Assembly: GCA_025800435.1 (NCBI GenBank)
Contig: JAOXRV010000758.1
Span: 1 to 13,249, forward strand
Origin: Cellvibrionaceae bacterium
GTDB lineage: Bacteria > Pseudomonadota > Gammaproteobacteria > Pseudomonadales > Cellvibrionaceae
Length of the DNA: 13,249 bases
Direction: 5' to 3'
The notes beneath the pieces were generated by a model. The model ran no database searches. It saw only the letters and a program-made list of their open reading frames with translations, and had not been told where the DNA came from. Within the stretch, counting starts at the first letter, position 1. The number at the start of each line of letters is the position of its first letter. This document shows, piece by piece, positions 12,460-13,249 of this stretch. The position numbers were made by a program, and so were the translations under genes.

Positions 12460-13249
12460 AAGCGCGCCTCGTAACGCAGGCCAAAGGCCAGTTCGCGCGA
12501 ACGTAAACCATCGCCCAGCAGCATTTGCTGGTAGTCGATAAAGCCCGAGATACCATGGTGAAACTGGGCCACCAGGCCCAGGCCCAAATTAAAGTAGTTG
12601 CGGTCGTAGCGGCTGGGGCTAATCAGCATGGCGGGGGTGGCGGCGCCGCCGTTAAAGCCCTTTTGGTAAAAGGGGTCGTGTACAAAGCGGGCCAGAATTG
12701 GGTCTTGCTGTTCATCAAATTCGCGGTAGAAGTTGCCGTTAATATTGGCCACCAGCACCCCCCAATTGAATAGCAATACCCGCGAGCCGTGAAAGCCCAG
12801 GCCGGCACTGGCCAGGGTATTATGTTGCTCGCCGTAGTGCAGCTCTAAACCTGAGTGGCCACGCTCGGCAAAGCTGTCGATATTGGTTTCGCTATAGCTC
12901 AAGCTGGCATTGGGGCCAAAGGTCCAGGGGCCGCTGTTAAAATCCCAGCCCAGGTCGACGGTTGCCAACCACTGTTCGCCCTCGGTATTGCTGCGCTTAT
13001 CGGCGGCCACTTCGCCGCCACTGTCGCGGTAGCGAATGCGGCGCAGTAAATCAAAATCCGCATCTGCGTAGCTAAGGCTGCTGTCCAGATAAAAATTGCT
13101 GTCGTTGTAGTAGGAGACGTAGACCGAATAGAAAGTACTGCGGCTGTCCATATTGCCGCTCTGACGTTGATAGTCCAGCTGGCTATTGGCATAGCCCAGC
13201 GCCAGGCCGCCGATAAGGTTGGGGTTAAAACGGTAGTCTACGCCGGCGG
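12456..13249 (-). CDS. Autotransporter beta-barrel protein, C-terminal part, cut by the right edge
   Basis: The C-terminal translocator of a type V secretion protein: an outer-membrane barrel that carries an upstream passenger to the cell surface. The frame is open to the edge; the ATG at 13151 is internal. Just upstream of it the frame reads GVDYRFNPNLIGGLALGYA, the typical start of the autotransporter barrel domain. About 264 residues are visible, with alternating polar and aromatic strands (STFYSVYVSYY, NFYLDSSLSYADADF, WLATVDLGWDF, FGPNASLSYSET) and a last strand ending in LRYEARF. The final phenylalanine and alternating hydrophobic residues are the outer-membrane assembly signal. The passenger lies outside the window, so its role is unknown. 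An unrelated barrel type is less likely given the GVDYRF...GGALGYS-like opening. Its TAG overlaps the pyrB stop. Confidence 0.85.
   Translation of the reverse strand, partial: AGVDYRFNPNLIGGLALGYANSQLDYQRQSGNMDSRSTFYSVYVSYYNDSNFYLDSSLSYADADFDLLRRIRYRDSGGEVAADKRSNTEGEQWLATVDLGWDFNSGPWTFGPNASLSYSETNIDSFAERGHSGLELHYGEQHNTLASAGLGFHGSRVLLFNWGVLVANINGNFYREFDEQQDPILARFVHDPFYQKGFNGGAATPAMLISPSRYDRNYFNLGLGLVAQFHHGISGFIDYQQMLLGDGLRSRELAFGLRYEARF

Overview
The window reads as ordinary chromosome of a Gram-negative gammaproteobacterium. The grounds are E. coli-like homologues of exonuclease I, aspartate carbamoyltransferase, CreD and cytochrome b561, together with an autotransporter barrel and a PAS-GGDEF-EAL protein. 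It is moderately GC-rich, and an aquatic or marine lineage is plausible, but this is a guess from protein style only. No rRNA, tRNA, CRISPR array, insertion sequence or phage gene was seen. Eleven genes are supported, two of them cut by the window edges, plus one speculative 51-codon ORF.

Layout from left to right. A short-chain dehydrogenase, cut at its 5' end (+, ends 551), is followed by an exported amidohydrolase (+, 676-2424). Next is a two-gene minus-strand unit: a CheY-like receiver (3295-3657) and, 6 nt further on, a CheX-type phosphatase (2425-3282). Divergent from it, across a 343-nt AT-rich region, is a triple-PAS GGDEF-EAL protein (+, 4001-6472). Then come creD (-, 6469-7815), a cytochrome b561 gene with its own promoter and terminator (+, 8076-8630), sbcB (+, 8800-10236), a DUF2971 gene (-, 10280-11182), pyrB (+, 11449-12459) and an autotransporter beta-barrel cut by the right edge (-, 12456 to the edge).

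Most of these genes are unrelated housekeeping or envelope functions. The exception is the signalling block at about 2425-6472. The N-terminus of the CheX-like protein is made of four copies of a 24-residue motif at an exact 29-residue period. That is the layout of the MshEN cyclic-di-GMP-binding fold, doubled. It sits beside a stand-alone receiver and a c-di-GMP synthesis/degradation enzyme. I infer a c-di-GMP-tuned receiver-dephosphorylation module; this is the most novel candidate here.

Other points of interest: a 9-bp hairpin that buries the TTG start of sbcB while exposing its ribosome-binding site in the loop; a near-consensus CreB-type site upstream of creD; three convergent gene pairs whose stop codons abut or overlap, each inside a small inverted repeat; and a tandem 9-bp repeat with a basic small ORF upstream of the GGDEF-EAL gene. 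Several starts were moved from the longest ORF to positions with good Shine-Dalgarno sequences.
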